Of a DNA stretch of 39,633 nt, positions 16,911-26,105 are shown one piece after another. Source of the stretch: an uncultured Blautia sp. (GTDB taxonomy: Bacteria; Bacillota; Clostridia; Lachnospirales; Lachnospiraceae); contig CAKRRG010000024.1 in NCBI GenBank assembly GCA_934394545.1, positions 1-39,633 on the forward strand, read 5' to 3'. The notes beneath the pieces are model-generated. The model had not been told where the DNA came from. It worked only from the letters and a program-made list of their open reading frames with translations, and ran no database searches. The position numbers and the translations under genes were made by a program. Positions within the stretch are counted from its first letter, which is position 1. Each line of letters starts with the position of its first letter.

Positions 16911-17212
16911 CATATAAGACCGCAACCACCCTGTTTCTCCTTTGAAACAAGTACGAAAAGACAACGTACTGACATACGCGATTCCGATAACGGGGAACGG
17001 CCGTGGAAACCTACTTGACAAAGCTCTTCACTTGATACCCTGAAACAGGCTGTAATCAATGAAGCGTTCGGCTTCCCTTCTCAGGGATGATCTTCGAAAC
17101 AGACCGGATGCTGCATTCCACCACCGCAGCTCTCTGTAAATCTGGCTTCTCTGTTCTTACTGCTTCCCTTCAAGGAATTTAGTTCTTTTAAGTTTTAATT
17201 CTTTAATGAACT
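16878..17212 (-). promoter_or_regulatory. T-box riboswitch upstream of the TRAP operon (isoleucine favoured)
   Basis: A tRNA-sensing leader. On the minus strand the order is Stem I with AGTA S-turn side (near 17160), AGAGAG bulge (17131-17136), GGTGGTGG distal loop, and on the return strand GAAG-ATC-ATCCC (17084-17095). Then come further stems, the conserved T-box AGGGTGGTTGCGGT (16919-16932), and a terminator. AGGG/CCCT and GCGG/CCGT can form the competing antiterminator, leaving UGGU bulged. The specifier reads ATC (Ile, 17089-17091) or, shifted one base, GAT (Asp). The UGGU variable base calls for discriminator A, which fits tRNA-Ile and not tRNA-Asp (G73). High uncharged tRNA would switch the TRAP genes on. 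Confidence 0.88.
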
Positions 17213-17218
17213 AAAGCC

Positions 17219-17247
17219 ATTTTACTACCAAAGTTTTTTCATGTCAA
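17219..17247 (-). promoter_or_regulatory. Promoter of the T-box leader
   Basis: On the minus strand TTGACA (17242-17247) and TAAAAT (17219-17224) are separated by 17 bp. The predicted start near 17212 falls just ahead of an 8-bp inverted repeat (17178-17185 / 17208-17215) that precedes T-box Stem I. The promoter lies just past the ABC exporter stop, with no terminator between them. Confidence 0.8.
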
Positions 17248-17253
17248 GTATCA

Positions 17254-19083
17254 TTATGAATTTTTAAGTACCTTCTTTGACTCCTGGTCTGCAAATTGCT
17301 GCCGTACCAGCTGGTAATAATACCCCTTCTTCTCCAACAGCTCTCTGTGCTTTCCCTGCTCGATAATCTTTCCATCACGGACAACCAAGATCAGATCTGC
17401 ATTTCGGATAGTAGACAGTCTATGTGCGATCAGGAATGAAGTCCGTCCTTTCAGCAATTCATCTGTTGCCTGCTGGATCAGCTGCTCGGTCTTTGTATCA
17501 ATGGAAGAGGTTGCCTCATCCAACACAAAGATTGCCGGATCTGCCAGCACTGCCCGTGCAAATGAAAGAAGCTGTTTCTCTCCGGTAGAAAGCCGGTCAC
17601 CGCCTTCTCCCACATCGCTGTCATAACCCTTATCCAGCTTCTTTGCCACTTCATCTGCGTGGACAGCTTTTGCAGCAGCCTTCACTTCCTCATCTGTGGC
17701 CTCCAGCCTTCCATAACGGATATTCTCCATCACAGTACCGGAAAACAAATGGGGATTCTGAAGCACATATCCGATATTGCTATGCAGCCACAGCTGACTT
17801 CTCTCCCGGTAATCCCTGCCGTCAATTAAAATTCTTCCTTTGGTCGGCTCAAAAAAACGACATGCAAGATTCACCAAGGTACTTTTTCCGGCACCTGTTT
17901 CTCCAACAATTGCCACATTGGTGCCTGCAGGAATCTTCAGATTGAAATTGCTAAGCACCTCTTCTTTTCCATCCGGATACCGGAAAGATACATTTTCAAA
18001 CTCAATATCCCCCTTGATTGGTTCCCAGTTTTCTTTATGAGGCGTAAAAAAGTCCCCATATTTCTCCAGAACCTCCGGAGAATCTACTACCTGTGGCTTC
18101 TCTTCCAGAAGAGAGGTAACACGTTCTATATTGGCCTGTGCAGAAATACACTCTGACAAAATTGCTGCCAGCCTTTGAATTGGTTCAAAAATCCCAACGG
18201 CATATGCAGTAAATGCGGCAAGGGTTCCAATATCCATGTTCCCATCCAAAACCAGAACACCACCTCTTGCCAGCACGATTGCAGTTGCAATTGCTCCAAA
18301 AAACACCACCATGGGAATATAAATTGCTTTTAATCTTGCGGCTTTCACAGACGCCTCCCGCATCTCCTCGGTAACCCCGGAAAACTCACGGAAATTCTTC
18401 TCCTCCACAACCAGGGATTTCACAGTTCTGGCACCCATGATCCCTTCGTTGTAACCACTTGTGATCTTGGAGTTGATCTTCCGCACCTGACGGTTCCAGT
18501 TAAGAATCTTATTCTGAAAATACCAGGTAAGCACTGCAATAGCAGGAACGATCAGCATGATCACAAGAGCCAGCCTCCAGTTAAGAAACAGCATCGCCAC
18601 AAACACGCCTGCTACATAAAAGATAGCCCACAGCATGTCGATCACATCCCAGGCGATCAGTTCTGTGATCTTTGCCACATCATTCATCACCCTGGATAAG
18701 ATATATCCAACCGGAGTTGCATTATAGTAGGAAAAAGACAACTTCTGAAGATGGACAAATAGGGCTCTTTTCATATCACGCCCGGTTTCCACATCAAGAA
18801 TCATGCAGCCTCTGGTAAAACAGATTACCGTCCACATCTGAAAAACAATCGCTGCAAGATACAGCGCAATAAATCCCCCCAGCCCGGCCAATGTATTTTT
18901 CTCAATAAAAGCCTCAATAGCCTGGCGCTGAAAAAGAGGCATGATAATATCCAAAGCAGAGCAGAGAATATTCATCACCACAACCATGAGCAGTATGTTT
19001 TTACGTGGCGCAAGAAATGGGAAAATCTTTTTCCAGATGGAAAAGTCAATGGATTTCGTATATTCTTTTTCTTCTATTCTCAC
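17254..19083 (-). CDS. ABC exporter half-transporter B (permease-ATPase fusion)
   Basis: A 609-residue exporter half with six TM helices (about 20-320) and a nucleotide-binding domain. Walker A is GETGAGKS, the signature is the non-canonical LSTGEKQLLSFARA, Walker B is IFVLDEATSSIDTKTEQ with the catalytic Glu, and the switch histidine lies in IAHRLSTIRNAD. It starts at GTG 19083, overlapping the partner stop by GTGA, so the two are translationally coupled. Pattern and pairing match heterodimeric type IV exporters of the BmrCD/TM287-288 kind, often multidrug or lipid-like substrates. It is the last gene of the leftward wall-polymer array. Confidence 0.92.
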   Translation of the reverse strand: MRIEEKEYTKSIDFSIWKKIFPFLAPRKNILLMVVVMNILCSALDIIMPLFQRQAIEAFIEKNTLAGLGGFIALYLAAIVFQMWTVICFTRGCMILDVETGRDMKRALFVHLQKLSFSYYNATPVGYILSRVMNDVAKITELIAWDVIDMLWAIFYVAGVFVAMLFLNWRLALVIMLIVPAIAVLTWYFQNKILNWNRQVRKINSKITSGYNEGIMGARTVKSLVVEEKNFREFSGVTEEMREASVKAARLKAIYIPMVVFFGAIATAIVLARGGVLVLDGNMDIGTLAAFTAYAVGIFEPIQRLAAILSECISAQANIERVTSLLEEKPQVVDSPEVLEKYGDFFTPHKENWEPIKGDIEFENVSFRYPDGKEEVLSNFNLKIPAGTNVAIVGETGAGKSTLVNLACRFFEPTKGRILIDGRDYRERSQLWLHSNIGYVLQNPHLFSGTVMENIRYGRLEATDEEVKAAAKAVHADEVAKKLDKGYDSDVGEGGDRLSTGEKQLLSFARAVLADPAIFVLDEATSSIDTKTEQLIQQATDELLKGRTSFLIAHRLSTIRNADLILVVRDGKIIEQGKHRELLEKKGYYYQLVRQQFADQESKKVLKNS

Positions 19084-20876
19084 ACCGCACCTTCTTCCAT
19101 AAGACGAATGTCACTATTCATCTGAATTTCATAAATATCTTTGTAGGGTCCCTCCTGATGGATCAGCTCCTCATGAGTACCCATCTGCTGGATTTCGCCT
19201 TTGTCCATTACCATGATACAATCTGCCTGCATAAGAGACGTGATTCGATGGGAAATCATGATCACAGTAGCCTTCTCCATCTCTTTATTCAGTTCTTTGC
19301 GGATTTTATTATCCGTCTCCGTATCAACTGCGGACAAAGAATCATCAAATATCAGTATCGGTGCTTCCTTCATCAGCATTCTGGCAATGGCCACACGCTG
19401 TTTCTGCCCGCCGGATAAGGTCACACCTCTCTCTCCTACAATTGTGTCATAACCATCTGTAAAATGCTGGATAGCTTCATCCACACAGGCAATCCCGGCT
19501 GCATGACGGATTTCCTCATCCAGAAGCTTTTCCTTTGTAATTCCAATGTTTTCACGGATATTTCTGGAGAAAAGGAAGGGTTCCTGAAGCACCATTCCTA
19601 TATTCTCACGGAGATACTGACGATTGATATCACGAATATCCGTACCTCCAATCGTAATACTGCCACAGTCCTCCGGCAGATCATACAAACGGTCCAACAA
19701 ATGGACAATAGTTGATTTTCCACTTCCGGTAGTACCAAGAATTGCAAATGTGCTTCCAGACGGAATTGTAAAATTAATATTTTTCAATATCGGATGCTCT
19801 GGTGAATAGCCAAAAGAAACATTATGGAAGCAAATGTCGCCGGTCATAACAGGCTTTCCTTCAGCAGCTTCTTCTGTATCCTTCTCTTCCTCTGCCATCA
19901 GGATATAAGCTACTCGCTCCATAGAGACTCCCGCCTTACTCATATCTGAAATGATCCTACCCAGATTTCGCACAGGCCAGGTCAGTGACGCATTATAAGA
20001 CACAAGCGCGATAAAGGTACCAAGTGTGATCTGCCCTTTAACAGCAAACACAACACCGGTCACCATAACAGTCAGTACCTGCAGATTGGTAAGCAGATCT
20101 CCGGATGCCCAGTAAACACTCATTAATTTTCCCAGATGGATCCACAGATCTGAATAGGCATTATTCTTCTTATCAAAACGGTCGATCTCATATTTTTCCC
20201 TTCCAAAAGCCCGCACCACACGAACACCGGTCAGATTCTCCTGCACCGTACCAGAAAGCGCCCCCTCCGCCTCATCTGCATCCTGGAATCTTTTCCCGAT
20301 CCTGTAATAAAAATAGCTGGTATACCCGATGATCACTGGGAAAAAGGCTACCCCGGCCAAAGTAACCTGCACATTCATGGAAAACATGATTCCAAGATAC
20401 AGCACGATCAGAAAACAGATTCGAAATACCTCAGGAAGCTGTCTGCATACGAAATTACGGATCACCTCCACATCTGAAGTACATCGCTGGATAATCTCTC
20501 CTGTCTGATGCTTCACATGCCAGGAACAGGGCAGATACTGCGTGTGATGGTACAAAGTATCCCGGATGGATTTCAGAAAATTCTCAGCTCCCTTTGCCAG
20601 ACACATTTTACTCAGATAATTAAATATCCCTGAAAACACTGCCGAAACAGCTACCAGAACTGCTGCCAGCAATAGTGCCTTTCTCACATGCAAACCAGCC
20701 TGGATCCCATCCGGCGCCAGAATATAGTCCGTGGTATATTTGATAATCTGCGGAATCACTCCATTACAGGCCGTAAACAATATGGAGAATAAAAGAGTTC
20801 CCACGCAGAAGCGGACATTTCCTTTCAGGAAACGAAAAATGATCCTGTATTTTTTATTTTTATGATTAGTTGCCAT
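19080..20876 (-). CDS. ABC exporter half-transporter A (permease-ATPase fusion, degenerate Walker B)
   Basis: A 598-residue partner of the following gene: six TM helices, then an ATPase domain. Walker A is GTTGSGKS, the signature is the canonical LSGGQKQRVAIARM, and the switch His lies in SHRITSL. Walker B reads ILIFDDSLSAVD, where Asp replaces the catalytic Glu. In known heterodimers this marks the degenerate ATP site, which pairs with the partner's altered signature (here LSTGE). The start has AAGGGGAGG upstream and lies only 23 bp after the stop of the preceding glycosyltransferase-like gene, suggesting transcription with the wall cluster. Whether it serves that cluster is unknown. Confidence 0.92.
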   Translation of the reverse strand: MATNHKNKKYRIIFRFLKGNVRFCVGTLLFSILFTACNGVIPQIIKYTTDYILAPDGIQAGLHVRKALLLAAVLVAVSAVFSGIFNYLSKMCLAKGAENFLKSIRDTLYHHTQYLPCSWHVKHQTGEIIQRCTSDVEVIRNFVCRQLPEVFRICFLIVLYLGIMFSMNVQVTLAGVAFFPVIIGYTSYFYYRIGKRFQDADEAEGALSGTVQENLTGVRVVRAFGREKYEIDRFDKKNNAYSDLWIHLGKLMSVYWASGDLLTNLQVLTVMVTGVVFAVKGQITLGTFIALVSYNASLTWPVRNLGRIISDMSKAGVSMERVAYILMAEEEKDTEEAAEGKPVMTGDICFHNVSFGYSPEHPILKNINFTIPSGSTFAILGTTGSGKSTIVHLLDRLYDLPEDCGSITIGGTDIRDINRQYLRENIGMVLQEPFLFSRNIRENIGITKEKLLDEEIRHAAGIACVDEAIQHFTDGYDTIVGERGVTLSGGQKQRVAIARMLMKEAPILIFDDSLSAVDTETDNKIRKELNKEMEKATVIMISHRITSLMQADCIMVMDKGEIQQMGTHEELIHQEGPYKDIYEIQMNSDIRLMEEGAV

Positions 20877-20899
20877 AACCTCCCCTTAAACAAAAAAAT

Positions 20900-22603
20900 C
20901 TATTCGATTAAGTATCTTTTCACATCAAAAGCCTTACATACCTTCTCTATCACATCGTCCTCCAGTCCCGGATTTCCTACATAGCCGGAAAAGGCACCGA
21001 AGAACTCCCATGCCGCCGGATGCAGATACAGCTCTTTTTGCACATATTCATCCAGCACAACAGCATCCGGAAGAAAACTTTTATATGCCGCACTCTGTGT
21101 ACCCAGCACATACAGTCTGTGTTCCTTTGCCAGCTTCTCCAGAAGCTCCTTCTGCTCCCCGTTAGGGGCAAGCTCACCATTTACCAGAATGCTTCCGGTG
21201 ACTGGCTTTTGTACCAGCTTCATTGACACACGTTCTCCCTGAAGTCTTTGTTTCTCACTCACCAGATAGGTTTCTCCATTATAAGAAACCGTCTCCACCT
21301 GCCCAGACTCCGGTTGCTCTGCTGTCAATACCGGCAGGCGCATGATCCGAAGGCGATTTTCCTGTCCATAACCGCCCAGCTGCTGACAGGCCGCAGGTGC
21401 ATAAATCCTGTCAAATACGGTCAGTGCCTTCCGCCACCTGGCCGGATATTTCTCATGCACATAAGGGAGAAAATCAAGATCTACCAGCACTTTCATCCTG
21501 GCCGGTGCTTCTGCTGCCAGATAATAAGGCAGATAACCTGTACTTCCTGCCACAAGCACGACATCCCAGGAACTATTGCCAAATAATCTTCCCCACTCTC
21601 TTTTTGCAAGCCGCTTCATATATCTGCGGATCATGGGATTTTCCAGATAAATAGCCGGGTTCTTCTCAATCATCCGGTAATTCAGAAAGTCCTCCTCACT
21701 TAAGGTCATTCTTCCTGCTCCCATGACTCTGGGAAGGTCTTTTTCGAAGGAAAGGTATTCCTTCACCTCTCCTTTCCCACCAAGCCAGCCACTGTAAAGG
21801 AGAATGTCGTACTGATTCTTATCCATGCTTTCCAAAAGCTTCTGCACCACAGTCTTTGTCTGCTGCTCTGCCTTCCAGCTGCCAAGGACCAGAACCTTTT
21901 TCTTTTCCCCACCTTGCCGTAGAGAAATCATCTTTGCTTCCCTGGAAGAAAGGTCCGGAACAATTGAAGAAACCAGTTTGCTGATTTCCTCTGTGTTTTT
22001 TTGCAGATTTTGGGGCAGCACAAGCACCTTGCCGTCATATACCTGACCCAGGGAGCATTTCTTCAGCCAGTTCTCCTCTGCTGTTTTTTCGGAGGAAGCA
22101 TAAATATAATCTGTTTTCAGAAGCTCTCTTGCAGCCCCGGAAATAAATTCGCCAGTATCTGCTGCTTCCATTTCCCCAAGCATGGAATTAAAATATATTT
22201 GTTCCTGTCTTTTTACAAAGGATCCCGGCAGGAGCACATTGCTAAAAATAAACCCTGACTGAGCCAGCCCTTTCCAGTAATCCTGGCTTTCCTCTTTTAC
22301 ATAGGTAATATTCAGGTTCTTCGTAAGGTGAAAGCTGCCTTTTACACAGGCGATCACCTCATAATCTTCCACATGACACTGCATCAGATATTTCAGCATA
22401 TCCAGGAGCAGCTCACCTCCTGGCTTCCTTGCATCCACCACAACAAAAAGCCGTCTCTGTGCTACAGGTTCCTGACAAAAGCCTGCATACTCATAGTTTT
22501 TGGAAAGCTCTTTTTGGTTCTCATGGACAAACTTCAAGGCCTGACGCTTCAGGCTCTCGTAATCCTCCATGTTCTCTTTCAAAATCTTCTCTATCTCATT
22601 CAT
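20900..22603 (-). CDS. Degenerate CDP-glycerol transferase/glycosyltransferase-like protein
   Basis: This 567-residue protein looks like a reduced paralogue of its upstream neighbour. Residues 118-170 (SNVLLPGSFVKRQEQIYFNSMLG) align with the neighbour's segment around PGYFTKRKEQIFVDTWHG, but the catalytic WHG motif reads MLG (141-143), and no SDYSS motif follows. After about residue 230 it shares the GT-B-like tail (KKKVLVLGSW..., AKREWGRLFGNSSWDVVLVAGSTGY). The start overlaps the neighbour's stop by 8 bp. Glycerophosphotransferase activity is unlikely. The tail could still be a glycosyltransferase, or the protein may act as a partner to the larger one. Function not assigned. Confidence 0.7.
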   Translation of the reverse strand: MNEIEKILKENMEDYESLKRQALKFVHENQKELSKNYEYAGFCQEPVAQRRLFVVVDARKPGGELLLDMLKYLMQCHVEDYEVIACVKGSFHLTKNLNITYVKEESQDYWKGLAQSGFIFSNVLLPGSFVKRQEQIYFNSMLGEMEAADTGEFISGAARELLKTDYIYASSEKTAEENWLKKCSLGQVYDGKVLVLPQNLQKNTEEISKLVSSIVPDLSSREAKMISLRQGGEKKKVLVLGSWKAEQQTKTVVQKLLESMDKNQYDILLYSGWLGGKGEVKEYLSFEKDLPRVMGAGRMTLSEEDFLNYRMIEKNPAIYLENPMIRRYMKRLAKREWGRLFGNSSWDVVLVAGSTGYLPYYLAAEAPARMKVLVDLDFLPYVHEKYPARWRKALTVFDRIYAPAACQQLGGYGQENRLRIMRLPVLTAEQPESGQVETVSYNGETYLVSEKQRLQGERVSMKLVQKPVTGSILVNGELAPNGEQKELLEKLAKEHRLYVLGTQSAAYKSFLPDAVVLDEYVQKELYLHPAAWEFFGAFSGYVGNPGLEDDVIEKVCKAFDVKRYLIE

Positions 22604-24887
22604 GGGCAGCCCTCTTATCTTCTATCCGTTCTTCCAGTCCGATACACTGCTTCTCATTCCATTCCCCGGCATCAAAGCTGTAGGATACCTCTGTAACACA
22701 GTCTCCAGCCAGAAGCTTCATATTCATGGTCTTCGCACCAAGAGTACCAAGACTTTCCTCCTGTCCTGCCGGACAAATAAAATAATCACACAAATTCATA
22801 AATGCAAAGGGCTTCTCCAGCCACCCTGTAAGTATCACCCTTCCCTCCAAATGAAGATCGGAAACCATTTTTTTCAGTTTTTGATACCCCTCACCCTTTC
22901 CGGTAATATAAAGGCAGGTATTCTTTTTATCCAGCTTTTCAAAAGCTCTTAGAACATTTTGTGCTTCCTTCTGATACATGCAGATATAGTTGATTTTCTC
23001 TGTGTCCGGTGCCGGAATTGTTTCCACTGTAATCGCGGTAGGATTGCTGCCTTCATATCTGGCAATAAAATAGCTCTCTTTCGCACCTACGATTACCGGC
23101 TGTCCTGCCAGTTCCTTCTCAATCTCTTTCTTACGGGCAAATTGTGCCTTCCAGAAAAAGAATTTCGTTCCGGAAAGCTCTCCCGCTACCATAGAAAACA
23201 GATTCTTTTTTCCGGTGAGATCAATGGCACAGTCAAATTCCCCCTCACCAAACAAACGTCTGGCTTCTCGTTTATATAATTCATGGGGAATTTCTTTTCC
23301 CTTTCCCTTCATAAGCCTCTCGTGCTGTGCAAGCTCCTGCACACTTCCGTTAAAAGGCTGTCCACGGAAAAGAACACGGATTTCAGATGGAAGACCAATG
23401 ATCTGATCTGTGGCATGATCATCCCCACCGCCGTCTATGAGCAGGGTAATGTCATAGTTCTTCAGATCCAGATTCTCCGCAAGGCCAAGAAATCCGGCAG
23501 TATCATCTCCCTCTGAAAAATCACCGGCATACAGAAGAAGCTTTTTCTTACTCTCCGGTCCATTACTCTGGCATTTTATGCACGCAGAACTTTCTTTGCC
23601 ATGAAATACAATATCCACAAGCCGCTGGCACACATTACCATCATCCTTCGGACATGCCCAGGCAGCTTCTCTTTCATAGACCTGACGGTAAGGCTCCATA
23701 GCCCCCTTAGGATTTTTAATATATTCCCCAAGCTGCTCATAATTCTCCGCGATCGGTCCCGGAAGCTTGTCAATGCCAAAATACAGACCTCTGTAATTCT
23801 TGTAATCTGCAAGATCCGGGATAAAGAACAATATGGGTCTTCCAGATACCAGATAATCAAAATAAATACTGGAATAGTCGGAAATCAGAATGTCCGTTGC
23901 CCAGAGGAGCTCATTGGTATCCACTGTAGCAGGAATATATTGTCCGGTTACCCCTGCCGTGTCCTTAATATGGTAGTACACGATCTGATGAGGCTTTACC
24001 AGAACCTGATATTCACTAGTATCTACGTTTTCTTCAATGGTCCGGATCATTTTCTCATACGCATCCAGACTGGTATCCGGGCTGGAATACTTGCTTCCCT
24101 TCCAGGTAGGAGCATAAAGGATCAGCTTCTTAGCAGGATCTGCTTCCACTCCTGCCAGCTTCAGTTTCTCAAATACAGCAGCTCTGTCTGTATGGAAGTA
24201 GCTGTCATTACGAGGCTGTCCCACCTCCAGAATGGTACCTGGATACAGATTTTTCATCTTAAATGCATTCTCATAGATCTCTGTCATAAAATGATTGGGG
24301 GAGATCAGGTAATCTGCAGCCAGAAAATTCTTAACTGTATTTCCTGCGCTCACCTTTCCCGAAGGAATATCGAATCCAATGGTCTTCAGTGGAATGCCAT
24401 GCCAGGTATCCACAAAGATCTGCTCTTTTCTTTTTGTAAAATACCCCGGAAAGCTTACGTTATTGATCAGATATTTGGCAGTTGCCAGATATTCCCTGTA
24501 TTCCAAAGACTGAAATTTAATAAATTTTATATTTGGATAATTCTTATAAAGTCCCATCCACGGCTCATTGTCCGAGAAGTCATCAATGACCCAGACATGG
24601 AGATATTCCTGAAACTCATGCTGGGTCAATAAATACTTAAAAATAGCATGGGGACTGCAGGTCATGCCTCTGCCCCCGAATGCCTCATACAATATACATT
24701 TTTCTTTTATGGGACTGTTCAGAAAATCCGTGTATTTTTCCCGAAGCTCCTCTGTGAGATTGTATTTTGCCTCATTCCCGGCTCTTTTTACAGCTGCCTC
24801 AAAGGTATCCTTCTCTTTCCCGGAGTCCTCCTGATGGTGGATAACTTTCTTCACCAGCTTCTTCAGGTTATTCACGGTGATCTTCAT
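22596..24887 (-). CDS. CDP-glycerol glycerophosphotransferase fused to a glycosyltransferase-like domain
   Basis: A 763-residue bifunctional-looking protein. Residues about 60-430 are a TagF/TarF-type glycerophosphotransferase domain with FVDTWHGIPLKTIG (WHG at 162-164), LILYAPTWKG (255-264), VLVKPH (295-300) and LISDYSSIYFDYL (334-346). Such domains move glycerol-phosphate from CDP-glycerol onto a growing wall polymer at the membrane. Residues about 447-763 resemble a GT-B glycosyltransferase half with GRVILTGWLEKPFAFMNLCDYFICPAGQEES. The start at ATG 24887 is 1 bp after the upstream stop, with GAGGGGGAAG as ribosome site. A TTG 24911 start would overlap the previous gene. Confidence 0.88.
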   Translation of the reverse strand: MKITVNNLKKLVKKVIHHQEDSGKEKDTFEAAVKRAGNEAKYNLTEELREKYTDFLNSPIKEKCILYEAFGGRGMTCSPHAIFKYLLTQHEFQEYLHVWVIDDFSDNEPWMGLYKNYPNIKFIKFQSLEYREYLATAKYLINNVSFPGYFTKRKEQIFVDTWHGIPLKTIGFDIPSGKVSAGNTVKNFLAADYLISPNHFMTEIYENAFKMKNLYPGTILEVGQPRNDSYFHTDRAAVFEKLKLAGVEADPAKKLILYAPTWKGSKYSSPDTSLDAYEKMIRTIEENVDTSEYQVLVKPHQIVYYHIKDTAGVTGQYIPATVDTNELLWATDILISDYSSIYFDYLVSGRPILFFIPDLADYKNYRGLYFGIDKLPGPIAENYEQLGEYIKNPKGAMEPYRQVYEREAAWACPKDDGNVCQRLVDIVFHGKESSACIKCQSNGPESKKKLLLYAGDFSEGDDTAGFLGLAENLDLKNYDITLLIDGGGDDHATDQIIGLPSEIRVLFRGQPFNGSVQELAQHERLMKGKGKEIPHELYKREARRLFGEGEFDCAIDLTGKKNLFSMVAGELSGTKFFFWKAQFARKKEIEKELAGQPVIVGAKESYFIARYEGSNPTAITVETIPAPDTEKINYICMYQKEAQNVLRAFEKLDKKNTCLYITGKGEGYQKLKKMVSDLHLEGRVILTGWLEKPFAFMNLCDYFICPAGQEESLGTLGAKTMNMKLLAGDCVTEVSYSFDAGEWNEKQCIGLEERIEDKRAAHE

Positions 24888-24888
24888 G

Positions 24889-26091
24889 TCACTTCCCCCT
24901 CTTCTTTGCAACTACACGCTCAAAAAGTCCATCCCATTCCTTCACAGCCTTATCAATAGAGAAATCCTCAGATTTCACTATGGCATTTGCAGACATTTGC
25001 GCACGAAGTTCATCATCATGGGCCAGCTTCAGCATGGCCTGGGCAAATTTATGCGGGTCAAAGGCTTCCGGAAGAAAACCGGTCTTACCATCATCAATGA
25101 TCAGATCCATAGCGCCCATGTGGTAAGCGATCACAGGAAGACCAAACTCAAAAGCCTCCATGATTACCATAGGCCAGCCCTCCCACCTGGATGGAAGAAG
25201 GAAAACAGAAGAATTCAGATAATACTTTTCCGGTTCGTTGGTATAGCCTACAAAATGCACACGCTTCTCCAGGTGACGCTTCTTTGCGTCTGCCTTGATC
25301 TGCTCAAACAAATCTCCGTCACCGATAATATCAAGCTCCCATTCTTTGTCCTCTTTGCAGAATTCCTCAAAGGATTCCATCATCAGATCCAGACCCTTCG
25401 CATATACGAAACGGGTAGCCATAAGGAAGCGCTTGGATTTCACATCGCATTTCTTCTCACTGACAAAGCTGCGTGGATTGATTTTTACCTCGCAGTCAAT
25501 TCCCAGCTTCTCCATATAGTCACGCTTATCATAGTCACTTAACACAATATACCGGTCCAGATTGGGCAGATATTCCTTAAGAAGATTCTCCTGCTGCCAG
25601 AATACCACCGGCTTCACATGAAGATAGCCGTCATAACAATTGTGCTGCCAGCCAATCGTAGCTGCCTTCAGCTGTGGTGCGATCATACCAAGTCTCAGGC
25701 TTAAGGACGCAGTGGTAAGGATCACGTCATAGTCCTGGGAATTAAAATACTTTACCCATTTCTCCCTTGTTTTCTTAGGAAAGATTGCCTCTGCAAGAAT
25801 GGGATTCAGGCTTTTTTTATTGAACATTCCACACTGGTCATTCAGTTTCTTCACAAAATAGCGGGCACAAAAGGCCGGGGTATGATGCTTATTCACAAAC
25901 TGACTGTTGTCAATGAAATCCACATCAATATCTTCGCTTAAATGATACATGGTGCGGTCTTCCCGGAAACGATCCTCATAAGTCATGATCGTCACCTCAT
26001 GCTCCTTCACCAGCTCATTTGCCAGAAGGGAAACAACACGCTTGGTACCGCCCAGGTCAAATATTTTTGTTATCCAGATACATATTTTCAT
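24889..26091 (-). CDS. Glycosyltransferase family 4
   Basis: A 400-residue GT-B retaining glycosyltransferase. The N-terminal half opens with WITKIFDLGGTKRVVSLLANEL (acceptor-side loop; first 20 residues of domain). The C-terminal half has KRFLMATRFVYAKGLDLMME, IGDGDLFEQI and SRWEGWPMVIMEAFEFGLPVI, carrying the family EX7E glutamates that bind the nucleotide sugar. It presumably adds a sugar to the wall polymer or its linkage unit on the cytoplasmic membrane face. It lies 14 bp from the gene before it and 1 bp from the next, deep in the operon. Donor sugar unknown. Confidence 0.92.
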   Translation of the reverse strand: MKICIWITKIFDLGGTKRVVSLLANELVKEHEVTIMTYEDRFREDRTMYHLSEDIDVDFIDNSQFVNKHHTPAFCARYFVKKLNDQCGMFNKKSLNPILAEAIFPKKTREKWVKYFNSQDYDVILTTASLSLRLGMIAPQLKAATIGWQHNCYDGYLHVKPVVFWQQENLLKEYLPNLDRYIVLSDYDKRDYMEKLGIDCEVKINPRSFVSEKKCDVKSKRFLMATRFVYAKGLDLMMESFEEFCKEDKEWELDIIGDGDLFEQIKADAKKRHLEKRVHFVGYTNEPEKYYLNSSVFLLPSRWEGWPMVIMEAFEFGLPVIAYHMGAMDLIIDDGKTGFLPEAFDPHKFAQAMLKLAHDDELRAQMSANAIVKSEDFSIDKAVKEWDGLFERVVAKKRGK

Positions 26092-26105
26092 ATTGTAGAT
26101 ACCCC

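Noticed and set aside
17090..17092. GAT (aspartate) as T-box specifier
   Set aside because: The UGGU in the T-box calls for discriminator A; tRNA-Asp has G73. ATC, one base over and followed by a purine, fits tRNA-Ile. Kept as a less likely alternative.
23601..24632. 343-codon plus-strand frame opposite the CDP-glycerol transferase
   Set aside because: It mirrors a coding strand with clear protein motifs; its own translation has no recognisable features.
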